DNA from: a virus
Direction: 5' to 3' (one strand)
Virus record (IMG/VR): IMGVR_UViG_3300027749_000346
Span: 1-31,692 of that record
Length of the DNA: 31,692 nucleotides
The notes under the pieces were generated by a model. The model worked only from the letters and a program-made list of their open reading frames with translations. It ran no database searches and had not been told where the DNA came from. The position numbers and the translations under genes were made by a program. Of this stretch, positions 15,740-23,469 are shown in pieces. Position 1 is the first letter of the stretch. Each line of letters begins with the position of its first letter.

Positions 15740-16848
15740 TGGCTAGTACGATACTTTCAGACAATGGCGTATCAAGCGGTAGCGCAGGTATCAAAACCAC
15801 TGCCGATAGCACAGGTGTGCTGGCTTTACAAACGACAACGGCTGGCGGTGCGGCTACAACTGCATTGACAATTGATGCAAGTCAAAATACAACCTTGACT
15901 GGTTATTTAAACGCACCAAATACGTTTGGATTTAAGAACCGCATTATTAATGGCGCTATGACGATTGCGCAGCGAGGAACATCTGCCGTCACAGTAAACA
16001 CCGCATCAGGTTCTAACTATTACGCAGTAGATAGATTTTTTGGGCAAGGACAAGCAACTGATGGTGTATTTACCGTGCAACAATCAGCTACTGCCCCCGC
16101 TGGATTTTCTAACTCGCTTGTCATCACTGTTACAACAGCCGACACATCATTGGGTGCTACACAAGTCTATCAATTAGTGCAACCGATTGAGGCTTACAAC
16201 ACAAATGATTTGGCTTGGGGTACTGCATCTGCCGCAACTGTTACTCTGTCTTTTTGGGTTCGTTCATCTGTAACAGGAACATTTGGCGGCGCACTATTTA
16301 ATTCTGCTGCTAATCGTTCTTATCCATTCAGTTACACAATTTCAGCAGCAAACACTTTTGAACAAAAAACAATAACTATTGCAGGTGATACTAGCGGAAC
16401 ATGGGCAGGAACAAATGGTGTTGGTATTTATGTAATTTTTAGTCTTGGTGTTGGTTCTACATATAGCGGCACTGCTGGCGCATGGGCGGGAACAACATAC
16501 AACTCTGCCACAGGTGCAACCAACTTGATGGCAACAAACGGTGCTACTTTCTACATCACAGGCGTACAGCTAGAAAAAGGCTCAACAGCAACGAGCTTTG
16601 ATTACCGACCTTATACAACTGAACTACAGTTATGCCAGCGTTATTATGAAACAGTAACAATGACTGTACCAGCAGCGGCAAATTTTCAAGCGCCTGTTCC
16701 TTACAGGGTTACAAAACGTGCTGCACCAACTGTAACAGCTAATCCCTCTGGCGTTGGATTTGCAGCAAGCTCCGCCGCAGATGGGGTAAGTGTTAGACAA
16801 ACAACTGGCGCAGATGGTGTTTCAATAATTATGGCGATTGAATTATGA
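15739..16848 (+). CDS. Tail fibre with jelly-roll binding domain, paralogue 2
   Basis: This 369-residue protein shares its N-terminal module with the fibre at 14556 (TADSTGVLALQTTT, then TALTIDASQNTTLTG). It then runs into a well-known phage fibre domain: KNRIINGAMTIAQRGTS, YAVDRFF, a beta sandwich like a carbohydrate-binding module, and the signature GVQLEKGSTATSFDYRP followed by ELQLCQRYYE near residues 275-305. The last 60 residues form a separate small beta tip. Its role should be glycan or receptor recognition. It overlaps the upstream small gene by one base (TAATG) and the downstream one by four (ATGA). Confidence 0.85.
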   Translation: MASTILSDNGVSSGSAGIKTTADSTGVLALQTTTAGGAATTALTIDASQNTTLTGYLNAPNTFGFKNRIINGAMTIAQRGTSAVTVNTASGSNYYAVDRFFGQGQATDGVFTVQQSATAPAGFSNSLVITVTTADTSLGATQVYQLVQPIEAYNTNDLAWGTASAATVTLSFWVRSSVTGTFGGALFNSAANRSYPFSYTISAANTFEQKTITIAGDTSGTWAGTNGVGIYVIFSLGVGSTYSGTAGAWAGTTYNSATGATNLMATNGATFYITGVQLEKGSTATSFDYRPYTTELQLCQRYYETVTMTVPAAANFQAPVPYRVTKRAAPTVTANPSGVGFAASSAADGVSVRQTTGADGVSIIMAIEL

Positions 16849-16997
16849 TTTACAAGCTCACATCAAATACCAAAGTAATTCAGCGTATTGCTGATGACGC
16901 ATTCATTCCTTTTGACCCCGCCAACACCGACTACCAAGCCTACCTCGTTTGGCTTGCAGAAGGCAATCAGCCACTTCCCGCAAATGAGGCAACATAA
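16845..16997 (+). CDS. Small fibre-associated protein (50 residues)
   Basis: The product reads MIYKLTSNTKVIQRIADDAF, then IPFDPANTDYQAYLVWLAEG and NQPLPANEAT. It is the clear relative of the 52-residue protein at 15581: both share V(T/I)xR near residue 12, a Pro near residue 22 and the D(Y/F)xAY(L/I)xW(L/V)xxGNQ motif. It overlaps the fibre stop as ATGA and the next gene start as TAATG. Companion proteins of this kind are widespread after phage fibre genes, without a proven function. Confidence 0.82.
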   Translation: MIYKLTSNTKVIQRIADDAFIPFDPANTDYQAYLVWLAEGNQPLPANEAT

Positions 16998-18607
16998 TGA
17001 CTGATTACACCCGTCTTCGCACTCCATTTTTAAACATGAGCTTTACGCCCGATGTGCCAAGCAATGCATTGAGTGCAAATGAATACAACAGCGGGTTAAA
17101 TGTAGAAGCAGATGTGCGCGGCATAAAGAAAGTCAGTGGCGAACAAACCATTTTGTCGGCAGTGCCTGGGAATACTATTTTTATTGAAGGTAATTTTCGC
17201 ACTGAGGCAACTTGGGTTTATATTGTTGCAACCCGTGAAGGAAAATGGTATCAAGTCACTGCTTTGGGAATAACTAATATTACCCCAGGTTATGGAGCCA
17301 ATCCAAGTGCTGCTTTGTCTGGTTATAACGATGATTTAAATATTACAACATCATGGGTTGGCGGCGTGTTCTTTATCAATGACACGCTGCGTCCTCCGAT
17401 GTATTACCGTCCAACCGATACTGAAATCAGGCTTTACGATTCTTCTCCAGACAATTATGTTTGGAACTACGGCACTGGCGTATTGGCAACCCGTGCGGGA
17501 TTTGTGCGTAACTTCTGTTCTCCCAATGTTGGCAACATTTTGATTGCCGGAAACATCACTCAAGATCTAAATACCAGCGTTACTGTCAACTACCCAACAA
17601 CTGTCAGATGGTCACAGGCATTTGCCAATACAGGCGTTCCAGCTACTTGGGAGCCAACCATAACCAACATTGCCAACGAACAAGAAGTGCCTGTGCGCGG
17701 TCCTTTGATTGATGGCTTTTTCTTGGGTGGCAACTTTTACGTCTGCTCGTATTGGGACACCGTGGTGTTCAGCCCAATTGCCTATCAAAGCAGCACCGCA
17801 CCAATCTTTGGCGTGCGCCTGTTTAACCAAGGCCGTGGTTTGCTGAACAACAACTGTTGGGCCAATACTGATCAAAACGTCTATGGCATCGACAGCCGCG
17901 ACATTTGGGTGTTTGATGGGTCTAATTTCAGTTCATTGGGCAATCAAAAAGTCAGAAATTACTTTTTTACTAACCTAAACCCGACCTATCAAGACCGCTT
18001 GTTTGTTGTCAACAACACGCAAAAATATCAAATTGAGATCTATTACCCCGATTTGACCAGTACAGGCTGGTGCAACAAGATGCTGTCTTGGAGATATGAC
18101 CTTAACGTCTGGAATGCCCCTAAAGACGTTCAGGGAGCCTGTAACGCATGTGAAGCACCCGTGTATAGCTCAGGCTTTCAATACGCCTCTAGATGCGTTG
18201 CTTACGGTCGAGGCGGGGTATCCAGCGCCCAGCTTGTTCAGACTGGTCAAGGCAATTCGTTTAGTGGAACAGCAATTTCTACGTTGTTTGAACGCAACAA
18301 TGTAGTTTTGCAAACTGAAAAAGGACCAGTTCCTTACAGTTCCAAGGTTTACATCCACCGTGCTTTGCCGGAAATTGCTGGAACAGGAACGGTCAATATA
18401 ACTTTAGGCGGTGCAAATTCAACTGCTCAAACACCGGTTTATGGTCAAACAGGCAATGTTGCCATTGTGACGGACAATCCTTGGGTGACTACCCAGCAGA
18501 ATTCTGTGCGTACTGTGTCCATTAAAGTGGAATCCAATGACGCAATATATGCATGGAATTTGACCGCCATGAATTGGCAAGCCAGTGTTGTTGAGGATGC
18601 GTTTTAA
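16997..18607 (+). CDS. Probable tail nozzle / DNA stabilisation protein
   Basis: This 536-residue beta-rich protein starts with LRTPFLNMSFTPDVPSNALS and contains repeated blade-like segments (WVYIVATREGKWYQV, VGGVFFINDTLRPPMYY, DSRDIWVFDGSNF), as expected of a propeller-like nozzle. Size and position after the adaptor match P22 gp10 and T7 gp12-like nozzle proteins, which extend the portal channel and anchor fibres. The C-terminal 130 residues form a beta domain (VSIKVESNDAIYAWNLTAMN). Cysteines cluster around GWCNKML and GACNACEAP, which is unusual and may reflect structural contacts. The gene overlaps both neighbours by one base. Confidence 0.65.
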   Translation: MTDYTRLRTPFLNMSFTPDVPSNALSANEYNSGLNVEADVRGIKKVSGEQTILSAVPGNTIFIEGNFRTEATWVYIVATREGKWYQVTALGITNITPGYGANPSAALSGYNDDLNITTSWVGGVFFINDTLRPPMYYRPTDTEIRLYDSSPDNYVWNYGTGVLATRAGFVRNFCSPNVGNILIAGNITQDLNTSVTVNYPTTVRWSQAFANTGVPATWEPTITNIANEQEVPVRGPLIDGFFLGGNFYVCSYWDTVVFSPIAYQSSTAPIFGVRLFNQGRGLLNNNCWANTDQNVYGIDSRDIWVFDGSNFSSLGNQKVRNYFFTNLNPTYQDRLFVVNNTQKYQIEIYYPDLTSTGWCNKMLSWRYDLNVWNAPKDVQGACNACEAPVYSSGFQYASRCVAYGRGGVSSAQLVQTGQGNSFSGTAISTLFERNNVVLQTEKGPVPYSSKVYIHRALPEIAGTGTVNITLGGANSTAQTPVYGQTGNVAIVTDNPWVTTQQNSVRTVSIKVESNDAIYAWNLTAMNWQASVVEDAF

Positions 18608-20769
18608 TGCCATTTTTAATTGACGGCAACCCTTCGCCTTCAGAAATTTCTGATGCGATTAATTACATCTTGGCAAATCTGAGCCCTCAGACACCGCCAG
18701 GTCAATACGTTGTCAATAACAATCCAACAACTGGATTTATTTCAAATACTGTAGGTTCATTGCTTCAATACCAATATCGGTATTTAGATGTTAAATATGC
18801 CGACAATACTGCTGGATTGAACTTTACTGACAACCCATATGGCAGGTTGTATTTTGGCATTTACAACACCGATACAGTCACTGAAAGCACTGACCCAAAT
18901 CAATACACATGGTTTCAGGTTACGGGAGGCTTTGGGGCCACCAAAACACTTTGGGTCGTCACTGCTGGTGGTCGCCATGCAACATTTGCAGCTTCTCAAG
19001 AAGCACCGGATTTAAATCAAAACTGGCGACTTGTACCTGTTCGATCAATTGATCTGGACAATCCGTTTCAACCATTTTTGCAATGGATGTCAATTAAGTT
19101 TGCCACCGATAGCATTGGCACAGGATTTAGCAATAGTCCAACAAGCAAAACTTATTACGGTGTAGCAACGTCAGAAACAAACACCACATCAACAAATCCA
19201 TCAGACTATGAATGGTCGCCATTTACTTTTGGATCAACATATCAGTTGTACTACCGTAGCTTTGGTGGCAGAAACATTTCTCTTGTTCCGGCAACAAGCA
19301 AACCGATTGGCTACATTCCTTATATCTATGGAACAACATTGAATCTTGATGTTGCAACATTGGGTGCAATGAATGACATTGGTATCATTTCCAATGATCC
19401 ATTTATTGTTGAATCGCCATATCGTTATTTGTTGGTGTTGTATGGAACAAGTTCTACGGGCGGTACAACATCCACAGATCCTTCTGGCAAGACTTGGTTT
19501 GGTTTACAACCGTCAGATGTTATTGCTATTGACAGCAATCCTGCCGATTACACATGGTTTTCTGCTGGCGGCACATTTGGATCAGGTTCAAATCTTTGGG
19601 TAAGAACAACTGGTGGAAATACAGTTCAAATTAATTTATCCAATGATGCTCCAGATAGTACTGGATGGTTTAATTTAACTGCTCAAACAGTATCAATTGA
19701 TCCATACATTGATTTGTATATGCGATCAGGATTGGTGGTTACGTCAGTAACAAGCCCGACTTCAGGTCGTATTGGATATTCCAATCTTGGCGCAAATGGC
19801 GTTGTCAATTTGAATCTTGATCCTTATGGATATGGGGCAAATATAGGCGGTTACACATTTAATCCTGCAAGTACTGCAAGTATTGTTGTGGATGAATTTG
19901 GTCGAATTGTTCAAGCTCAAGCTTTAGATACTGTGCTTTACAGCACTTTGCAAACATTGGCGACTTCAGGCCAAACTGCATTTACCTTTTCAAATTCACA
20001 ACCAGATCAAATTCTTGTTTTTCGTAATGGATCGTTTTTAAAACCTGGCACTGATTACACAAGAACATCAACAACGGTCACTTTGTCAAGCGCATGTGCG
20101 TTAAATGATGTGATTCAGATGTATTACATCAGATTAATTGATGCTGCAACATCCGCAGATAAAGTGCCATTTGTTACGCAAAGTCAAACATTGGTTTATG
20201 GACAAACATTAATTACCGGATCAAATATTGATGGTGCTGAAGTGCTGTTTATCAACGGTGCAATGATTGTTGATTCTGATTACGATTACATTGGAACAAA
20301 CCAAGGTTATGAATTGTTTACGCCTTCAGTTGGAGGCAGTTGCAATATTGTTGTATTTTCTTTCAACAATGCGAATGTGCTGATATTTTCAGAAAACTAC
20401 ACGGAAACAAATTACGCAAACACCAATGTTGTGTTTCCAACCCAGTTTTACAGAAACTCGCATTTGATGTTTATGAATGGTGCTTTGCTCAAGCCTAGTA
20501 CAGATTACACAGTTCCTGGATCTGGCACATTGAGTTACAACATAACTTTAATAGGTGCTTTATCTTTTAGCGGTCAGCCTGTTCAATTTATTTCGTTTAA
20601 CAAAGCCGGTGAAGCTTCTGCGTCATCTGGCGGTGCGGCTGGTGTTTTGGGTATGGATATGCCTTATGAACTTGAACACAAACCAAGCATGATGGATTTA
20701 TTTGAAGACATGCAAAAACAACTTGAAACATTAAAATCTGAAATTGAACTGCTGAAAGGTACAAAATGA
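18607..20769 (+). CDS. Large repeat-built tail structural protein
   Basis: This 720-residue protein contains two sets of internal repeats. Residues 58-140, 158-232 and 273-355 repeat a unit with a strand, then Y(F/Y)G or WFGL, DPxxYTWF, a Gly-rich turn and LW(V)xTxGG. Residues 452-508, 525-587 and 595-665 repeat a second unit with xxxFxNGxxxxxxxDYTxxxxTxxL, a motif common in phage fibre and baseplate proteins. The C terminus (696-717) is a coiled coil, LFEDMQKQLETLKSEIELLK. It is probably an elongated trimeric tail appendage between nozzle and fibres. No catalytic motif is visible. It starts as TAATG and ends as ATGA. Confidence 0.65.
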   Translation: MPFLIDGNPSPSEISDAINYILANLSPQTPPGQYVVNNNPTTGFISNTVGSLLQYQYRYLDVKYADNTAGLNFTDNPYGRLYFGIYNTDTVTESTDPNQYTWFQVTGGFGATKTLWVVTAGGRHATFAASQEAPDLNQNWRLVPVRSIDLDNPFQPFLQWMSIKFATDSIGTGFSNSPTSKTYYGVATSETNTTSTNPSDYEWSPFTFGSTYQLYYRSFGGRNISLVPATSKPIGYIPYIYGTTLNLDVATLGAMNDIGIISNDPFIVESPYRYLLVLYGTSSTGGTTSTDPSGKTWFGLQPSDVIAIDSNPADYTWFSAGGTFGSGSNLWVRTTGGNTVQINLSNDAPDSTGWFNLTAQTVSIDPYIDLYMRSGLVVTSVTSPTSGRIGYSNLGANGVVNLNLDPYGYGANIGGYTFNPASTASIVVDEFGRIVQAQALDTVLYSTLQTLATSGQTAFTFSNSQPDQILVFRNGSFLKPGTDYTRTSTTVTLSSACALNDVIQMYYIRLIDAATSADKVPFVTQSQTLVYGQTLITGSNIDGAEVLFINGAMIVDSDYDYIGTNQGYELFTPSVGGSCNIVVFSFNNANVLIFSENYTETNYANTNVVFPTQFYRNSHLMFMNGALLKPSTDYTVPGSGTLSYNITLIGALSFSGQPVQFISFNKAGEASASSGGAAGVLGMDMPYELEHKPSMMDLFEDMQKQLETLKSEIELLKGTK
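18778..19671 (+). repeat. Three protein repeats, DPxxYTWF type
   Basis: Residues 58-140, 158-232 and 273-355 of the tail protein share the order: strand with (Y/F)A(D/T)xxxG, (F/Y)(F/Y)G, then DPNQYTWF, NPSDYEWS or NPADYTWF, then a GxFG turn and LW/LY strand ending in GG. Similarity is at protein level; DNA identity is low, so the duplication is old. Confidence 0.7.
19960..20601 (+). repeat. Three protein repeats, NGxxxxxxxDYT type
   Basis: Residues 452-508, 525-587 and 595-665 share VFRNGSFLKPGTDYT, LFINGAMIVDSDYDYI and MFMNGALLKPSTDYT as anchors, each followed by a strand and a loop leading to a hydrophobic Val/Ile/Phe strand. These are beta-sandwich units frequent in phage tail proteins. 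Confidence 0.7.
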
Positions 20770-21131
20770 CCCAAGCAATGAATTTGGCAAACTTTGCCAA
20801 CAGTCTGGATTCTTCTGGCGGGGTTCCACCCAGTCAGCTTAATGCGCCTGTAACCATTGCCAAAGGCGGTACAAATGCATCGACTGCATCTGCTGCCAGA
20901 ACAAATCTTGGATTGGCAATTGGTACTGATGTGCCATCACCAACAGGTACAGGTGCATCAGGAACATGGTCAATAAACGTCACTGGAAGTGCGGGGGGAA
21001 GTTCAGCTTCTTCAGCAAGTTTAGTAACTACTAATTTCAGCATTCTTGAGTCTGGTGGAAATTTGGTAATTAAATATGGCGCAACAACCATTGTGACAAT
21101 TTCATCTACTGGCACTATCAGCGCGGGATAA
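20766..21131 (+). CDS. Short fibre-like protein with GGTN motif
   Basis: This 121-residue Ser/Thr/Gly/Ala-rich protein carries the fibre-shaft motif IAKGGTNASTASAARTNLG near residues 31-49, the same motif class as the NGGTG sites in the large fibre. The C terminus (LVIKYGATTIVTISSTGTI) is a short beta tip. It overlaps the upstream gene as ATGA and is followed by the glycine-rich adhesin after 13 bases. It may be a detached shaft segment that works with the adhesin. Confidence 0.65.
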   Translation: MTQAMNLANFANSLDSSGGVPPSQLNAPVTIAKGGTNASTASAARTNLGLAIGTDVPSPTGTGASGTWSINVTGSAGGSSASSASLVTTNFSILESGGNLVIKYGATTIVTISSTGTISAG

Positions 21132-21144
21132 AAAGGAGTAAATC

Positions 21145-21861
21145 ATGACAACACAAATCAGCGGTGCATCAATAACTTTTTCGGACGCAACAGTGCAATC
21201 CACTGCTGCTCCCACAGGAATTCCTGTTTTAAACGTCTACACATCACCAGGCACTTGGACAAAACCAAGTAACTTAAAAGCGATCAAAGTCACGGTTGTT
21301 GGTGGAGGTGGTGCTGGCAGTACAGGAAGCGCTGCACCATCAGTAATTGGCGGCGGTGGTGGCGGCGGTGGTGGTTCGTCAATAAATGTTTATCCTGCCC
21401 CATCATTACCAGGCCCTCAACCTTACACTATAGGTAGCGGTGGCACTGGTGGCGTTCAAGGCACGCCAGGTCCTGCACCAGGAACAGGAACTGCGGGTGG
21501 ATCGTCATCTTTTGGTGTTGCCCCAATTACAGTAATTAGTGCCACAGGAGGTTCGTTTGGCGTAGTCGGAGGACCTGCTAGCGGTTCAACTGGCGGCGCT
21601 GGTGGATCGGGATCAAGTGGGCAATTAAATTTACAAGGATCAGGAGGAGGAGGTTCCGCAGCAACTCCGGCTGGTGCTGTTGGAGGTAATGGAGGTGGTT
21701 CTATTTTTGGAGGTGGCGCAAGAGGCGTAGGTGCTAATGGCACTCCAGGTAATGGCACTAATGGAGGAGCATACGGAGGAGGCGGCAGTGGCTCAATTGC
21801 TGGCGGAAACCCTGCTGGGGCAGGTTCGGCTGGTGTAATTATTGTTGAGGAGTTTTATTAA
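21145..21861 (+). CDS. Glycine-rich tail adhesin
   Basis: This 238-residue protein has an N-terminal segment MTTQISGASITFSDATVQST, typical of short phage fibre attachment modules, then a strand pair TSPGTWTKPSNLKAIKVTVV. From residue 52 it is mostly Gly with Ser, Ala and Pro, including nine consecutive Gly at 69-77 and many GG(G)xG turns, and it ends with a strand VIIVEEFY. That plan resembles polyglycine-sheet adhesins at phage fibre tips such as the gp38 type; relation is inferred from composition. AAAGGAG precedes the ATG. A receptor-binding function is likely. Confidence 0.75.
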   Translation: MTTQISGASITFSDATVQSTAAPTGIPVLNVYTSPGTWTKPSNLKAIKVTVVGGGGAGSTGSAAPSVIGGGGGGGGGSSINVYPAPSLPGPQPYTIGSGGTGGVQGTPGPAPGTGTAGGSSSFGVAPITVISATGGSFGVVGGPASGSTGGAGGSGSSGQLNLQGSGGGGSAATPAGAVGGNGGGSIFGGGARGVGANGTPGNGTNGGAYGGGGSGSIAGGNPAGAGSAGVIIVEEFY

Positions 21862-22058
21862 TGAAAGAAGCTTTAATTTCAACCATTGAGCCTTGTGAAA
21901 CAGGTTATCGTGTGGCTCAAGTTGTTGCACAAGGAGAAACATTTCCTGTGTCTACAGATTTGTTTTGGACACCATGTGCAGATGATGTTGTGGCAGATCA
22001 ATTCTGGTACGACCCTTCTGATCAACAAATTAAACCCATTCCACAACCGGAGGCTTAA
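21861..22058 (+). CDS. Small fibre-companion protein (65 residues)
   Basis: This protein follows the adhesin as TAATG and leads into the oxygenase with another TAATG. The sequence MKEALISTIEPCETGYRVAQ and the pieces FPVSTDLFWTPC and VVADQFWYDPSDQQIKPI are a pattern I recognise from small proteins encoded just after phage tail or adhesin genes. It has no membrane segment. Function is unproven; a fibre cap or assembly factor is possible. Confidence 0.75.
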   Translation: MKEALISTIEPCETGYRVAQVVAQGETFPVSTDLFWTPCADDVVADQFWYDPSDQQIKPIPQPEA

Positions 22059-23167
22059 TGTGTAATCAACTGTCTCAGTTCACTATTGAAAAGTATGTAC
22101 ACCTCAAGGGTTTCCTTGATATTGATAATTGCAAAGAATTGACTGTTGAACTAAAACGGTTGGTTGACCAGCAAGTTACCGTCAAAGATCCTCAATGTCC
22201 AAAATCTGAAGCTGTTCACGGCGCTGTAGTGTTTGACAAGTTGCTTGTCGATCTATTGCCGCACTTTGAAAAAGCTTCTGGTAAACGACTGTATCCAACT
22301 TACAGCTATGCCCGTTTATACAAACCAGGCGAAAAGCTTGACATCCATGTTGACAGACCGGCTTGTGAAATAAGCGCTACCTTGACCCTTGGCTTTGAAG
22401 GCAAAGCATGGCCTATTTATATGGGCGATCAAGGCGGCGCAAATGCTTCCAAGATTGAAATGGCTATTGGCGATGCCATTCTGTATCGCGGAATGGACAA
22501 ATATCACTGGCGCAAGAAGTTCAAAGGTGAATGGCAAGCGCAGGTTTTTTTGCATTACGTTGATGCCGATGGGCCGCACAAAGAATGGAAGTTTGACAAG
22601 CGTCAAGGATTGAATTTGCCTGTTCAAGATATGCAGCAATTCATTTACACAGACATTCTGACCAATGAAGCCTGTGATTCATTAATTAAGTTGTACAGCC
22701 AGTCTGCCGTACCCAAAGAGCCACCAATAATTGGTACAGGCACTGGAGCCATTGATAAATCCATCAGAAACGTAGAGCGGGTTCTTTTGCCCACTTACAA
22801 GGATATTGGTGGACGATTGGCTGCGGCTGGCCTTGCTGCCAACCACCACAACTGGAAATTCGACATTACCCATGCGAATCAGGCTGAATTCTTGATTTAT
22901 CCTGCGGGTGGTAGATACCAATCACATGTAGATACTTTCTTGGCACATGGCGAGGATTGTCGTAAACTCACCGTATTGGCTTTTTTGAATGATGATTTCA
23001 AAGGCGGCAAATTTTATTTACAGAACGGTCATGAACGGTTCTATCCTCCGCAAAGTAAAGGCACGGTTCTGGTATTTCCAAGCTTCATAATGCACGGCGT
23101 TGAAGACATTGAAGAGGGAAACAGATATTCAGTTGTTTGTTGGATGGTTGGAAAATTCTTCCGATAA
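22058..23167 (+). CDS. Tandem 2-oxoglutarate/Fe(II) dioxygenase
   Basis: This 369-residue protein contains two double-stranded beta-helix domains. Domain 1 (about 1-175) has HVD at 97-99, a distal His at 150 in KYHWRKKF and the closing strand QVFLHYVD. Domain 2 (about 190-369) has HVD at 290-292, His346 in FPSFIMHGV and Arg356 in GNRYSVVCW, which gives the complete HxD...H...R set for Fe and 2-oxoglutarate. In domain 1 the residue ten after the distal His is Gln160 rather than Arg or Lys, so its cofactor binding may differ. The enzyme would hydroxylate or demethylate a protein, glycan or base; the substrate is unknown. It is coupled to the adhesin block. Confidence 0.85.
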   Translation: MCNQLSQFTIEKYVHLKGFLDIDNCKELTVELKRLVDQQVTVKDPQCPKSEAVHGAVVFDKLLVDLLPHFEKASGKRLYPTYSYARLYKPGEKLDIHVDRPACEISATLTLGFEGKAWPIYMGDQGGANASKIEMAIGDAILYRGMDKYHWRKKFKGEWQAQVFLHYVDADGPHKEWKFDKRQGLNLPVQDMQQFIYTDILTNEACDSLIKLYSQSAVPKEPPIIGTGTGAIDKSIRNVERVLLPTYKDIGGRLAAAGLAANHHNWKFDITHANQAEFLIYPAGGRYQSHVDTFLAHGEDCRKLTVLAFLNDDFKGGKFYLQNGHERFYPPQSKGTVLVFPSFIMHGVEDIEEGNRYSVVCWMVGKFFR

Positions 23168-23175
23168 GGTACATC

Positions 23176-23469
23176 ATGGGCGCACCTTCAGCACAAGTTC
23201 AATCAAGTCAATCTTCCTCTCCGGCGGGGAAGAATGCTGGCGTGTCCCCAAGTACTCCAAGCCAAAGCATGTCTTTGACTTCTGGACAACCCACAATGGG
23301 TCAGCCAAACGCCAATGGAAATGCAGGATTGCAGCCTGTTACCTCTGGATATGTCGCCCCAACTGATGGCGCAACTTCTGGTCAGCCAAACCCTTACCCA
23401 AATACTACTGGGCAGTGGGACAATCAATCAACACAAACCCCTGCTGGCAAGGGTAAAGGAGCGCAATAA
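23176..23469 (+). CDS. Hypothetical disordered Ser/Gly/Pro/Gln protein
   Basis: This 97-residue protein is low-complexity, rich in Ser, Gln, Pro, Gly, Thr and Asn, with repeated GQP(N/T) motifs (TSGQPTMGQPNANGN, TSGQPNPYPN). I chose ATG 23176 because AAGG lies close before it; the frame extends 39 bases further upstream into the oxygenase gene without a ribosome site. It overlaps the next start as TAATG. No motif identifies a function. Position suggests a virion component or an assembly linker for the internal proteins downstream. Confidence 0.6.
   Translation: MGAPSAQVQSSQSSSPAGKNAGVSPSTPSQSMSLTSGQPTMGQPNANGNAGLQPVTSGYVAPTDGATSGQPNPYPNTTGQWDNQSTQTPAGKGKGAQ

Noticed and set aside
21456-21758. 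Proline-rich reverse-strand open frame across the adhesin
   Set aside because: It is the complement of glycine codons; no start signals.
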